Positions 62,731-64,000 of a DNA stretch of 64,000 nt are shown here, piece by piece. The DNA is taken from contig JAHZFJ010000012.1 in assembly GCA_019421365.1 (NCBI GenBank), positions 1-64,000 on the forward strand, read 5' to 3'. The number at the start of each line of letters is the position of its first letter. Within the stretch, counting starts at the first letter, position 1. A program made the translations under genes and the position numbers. The stretch comes from Lachnospiraceae bacterium. Its GTDB lineage: Bacteria; Bacillota; Clostridia; Lachnospirales; Lachnospiraceae. The notes beneath the pieces are model-generated. The model did no database searches, had not been told where the DNA came from, and saw only the letters and a list, made by a program, of their open reading frames with translations.

Positions 62731-62898
62731 AAATCCTCCAAATATGAAGCTTTATTAATGCTTCTTATATATTATAGTATCTTTCCTACCAGATTGCACC
62801 TATTTTCTACACAAATGGCAAAATAAAATGTGTAAATGTCTAGCAATCATACCTTAAGTATGATAAAATAACTGATGATTTTCAAGAGCCACTTATCT

Positions 62899-62948
62899 AG
62901 GTCGACAGCGCCAATTCAAGACTAATTTCAAATTGGCGCCGTCGACCT
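62899..62948 (+). promoter_or_regulatory. Strong leader hairpin of the ABC-F gene
   Basis: AGGTCGAC-a-GCGCCAATT pairs with AATTGGCGC-c-GTCGACCT, a 17-bp stem with one mismatch and a 14-nt loop, 34 nt before the ATG. No T-run follows, so it is not a simple terminator. It may control translation or mRNA stability. Confidence 0.5.
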
Positions 62949-62981
62949 TCGAAAAAATGCGAAGAAAGGATGACTATAATC

Positions 62982-64000
62982 ATGATTTTATCATGTAATA
63001 ATATAAATAAATCTTTTGTTGGAAAACAAGTGCTTTCCAATGTTTCATTTCATGTTAACGAGGGTGAGAAAACTGCAATAATCGGAGTGAACGGAGCAGG
63101 TAAATCTACACTTCTTAAAATAATAATTGGTGAGATGAGTGCCGACTCTGGTGATGTTACTTTCGCAAAAGGTGCTACTATGGGCTATCTAGCTCAACAT
63201 CAAGCATTAACTTCACATCATTCTATCTACGAAGAACTTCTTGAAGTAAAAAAAGACGTTATTGAATTATACGACCGTATGCGTGCGTTAGAACTTGATA
63301 TGAAGGAAGCTACTGGTGATGAGTTAGAATCTATGCTTTCCACTTATGCAAGATTAAATCACGAATTCGAATTACAAAACGGCTATGCTTACCAAAGTGA
63401 AATCACTGGTATTCTAAAAGGTCTCGGATTTGCAGAAGAAGAATTCAGCAAATCTATTGATAAATTATCAGGTGGTCAAAAGACTCGTGTTGCCCTTGGT
63501 AAACTACTTCTAACTGCACCTGATATTATCTTCTTAGATGAGCCTACCAACCATCTTGATATGGAATCAATTGCATGGTTAGAAAACTATCTTCTTAACT
63601 ATCGTGGTGCTGTTGTTATTGTTGCCCATGACCGCTATTTCCTAGACAAAATCGTAACGAAAGTAGTTGAAATCGAATTCACCAAATCTCAGATGTATCT
63701 TGGTAACTACTCTGAATTTGCTGAGAAGAAAGCTCTTATAAGAGATGCTCAATTAAAAAATTATCTGAATCAACAAAAAGAGATTAAACATCAAGAAGAG
63801 GTTATTGCCAAACTTCGTTCTTTCAACCGAGAGAAATCAATCAAGCGTGCTGAGAGCCGTGAGAAGATGCTTAATAAAATAGATCGTGTCGAGAAACCAA
63901 TTATGGAACAACATCATATCTCCATTCAATTAGAGCCACACAATATCAGCGGTAATGATGTTCTTTCTGTTAAAGGACTAACCAAGGCTTTTGGTCCTAA
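62982..64000 (+). CDS. ABC-F family ATPase (partial, runs off the window)
   Basis: The first 339 codons of an ABC-F protein. The first ABC domain has Walker A GVNGAGKST, signature LSGGQKTR, Walker B IIFLDEPTNHLD and the H-loop VAHDRYF. An arm insertion and the interdomain linker follow (LRSFNREKSIKRAESREKML). The second domain is just starting (VLSVKGLTKAFGP). ABC-F proteins act on ribosomes (Uup/YdiF or ribosome protection). AAAGGA precedes the ATG. A hairpin leader suggests post-transcriptional control. Confidence 0.93.
   Translation, partial: MILSCNNINKSFVGKQVLSNVSFHVNEGEKTAIIGVNGAGKSTLLKIIIGEMSADSGDVTFAKGATMGYLAQHQALTSHHSIYEELLEVKKDVIELYDRMRALELDMKEATGDELESMLSTYARLNHEFELQNGYAYQSEITGILKGLGFAEEEFSKSIDKLSGGQKTRVALGKLLLTAPDIIFLDEPTNHLDMESIAWLENYLLNYRGAVVIVAHDRYFLDKIVTKVVEIEFTKSQMYLGNYSEFAEKKALIRDAQLKNYLNQQKEIKHQEEVIAKLRSFNREKSIKRAESREKMLNKIDRVEKPIMEQHHISIQLEPHNISGNDVLSVKGLTKAFGP

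Overview
The window is AT-rich chromosomal DNA from a low-GC Firmicute. Gene content points to a plant-polymer-degrading anaerobe of the Lachnospiraceae, close to Lachnoclostridium (Clostridium) phytofermentans. The clues are a domain-swapped GH3 glucosidase, many AraC regulators, Ig-like, Fn3 and BspA-type surface proteins, a DUF5688 protein, and the conserved block rex / coiled-coil protein / acpS / nnr / alr / mazF. This assignment is an inference from gene content; no rRNA or complete tRNA is present.

Layout. 1-4.4 kb: secreted proteins and transposase relics. 4.4-28.0 kb: an accessory island anchored at the 3' end of rlmH. 28.0-43.1 kb: rlmH, cfa, a cluster of two SDR genes with an OFA-type transporter and a MerR gene, a 1579-residue surface protein, and a polar amino acid ABC transporter. 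43.4-55.3 kb: membrane proteins, an SGNH hydrolase, an aldo/keto reductase, a GH3 enzyme with AraC regulators, and a split ThrE-type exporter. 55.5-64 kb: a conserved housekeeping block, MgtC and the start of an ABC-F gene.

The main observation is that the island looks like a staphylococcal cassette chromosome (SCC) element in a clostridium. A 36-nt sequence made of the last codons of rlmH plus its immediate downstream bases occurs four times in direct orientation: at rlmH itself (27950) and at 27643, 10342 and 4408. Between 10342 and 27985 lie a large serine recombinase, an operon of A-family DNA polymerase, small OB-like protein and SF3-type helicase, a DUF960 gene and a RadC-like gene. These are hallmarks of SCC, including the CCPol-MP-Cch2 replication operon described for SCCmec. 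The cargo is a putative restriction-modification pair, an SfsA-like nuclease and an ASCH protein. A second, decayed element (4408-10405) keeps the same left end and only the 3' tail of a sister recombinase. It carries an ECF sigma/anti-sigma pair, a ferredoxin-flavodoxin protein, an SDR and a TetR regulator.

The DUF960 and RadC-like genes each carry one in-frame TAA. The repeat- and GT-rich stretch between helicase and recombinase (12842-12993) is a candidate replication origin. Outside the island, the amino acid-binding lipoprotein has its two lobes in circularly permuted order. A 280-bp imperfect inverted-repeat element lies at 53670-53949, and a perfect 22-bp-arm palindrome lies between the GH3 and AraC genes.
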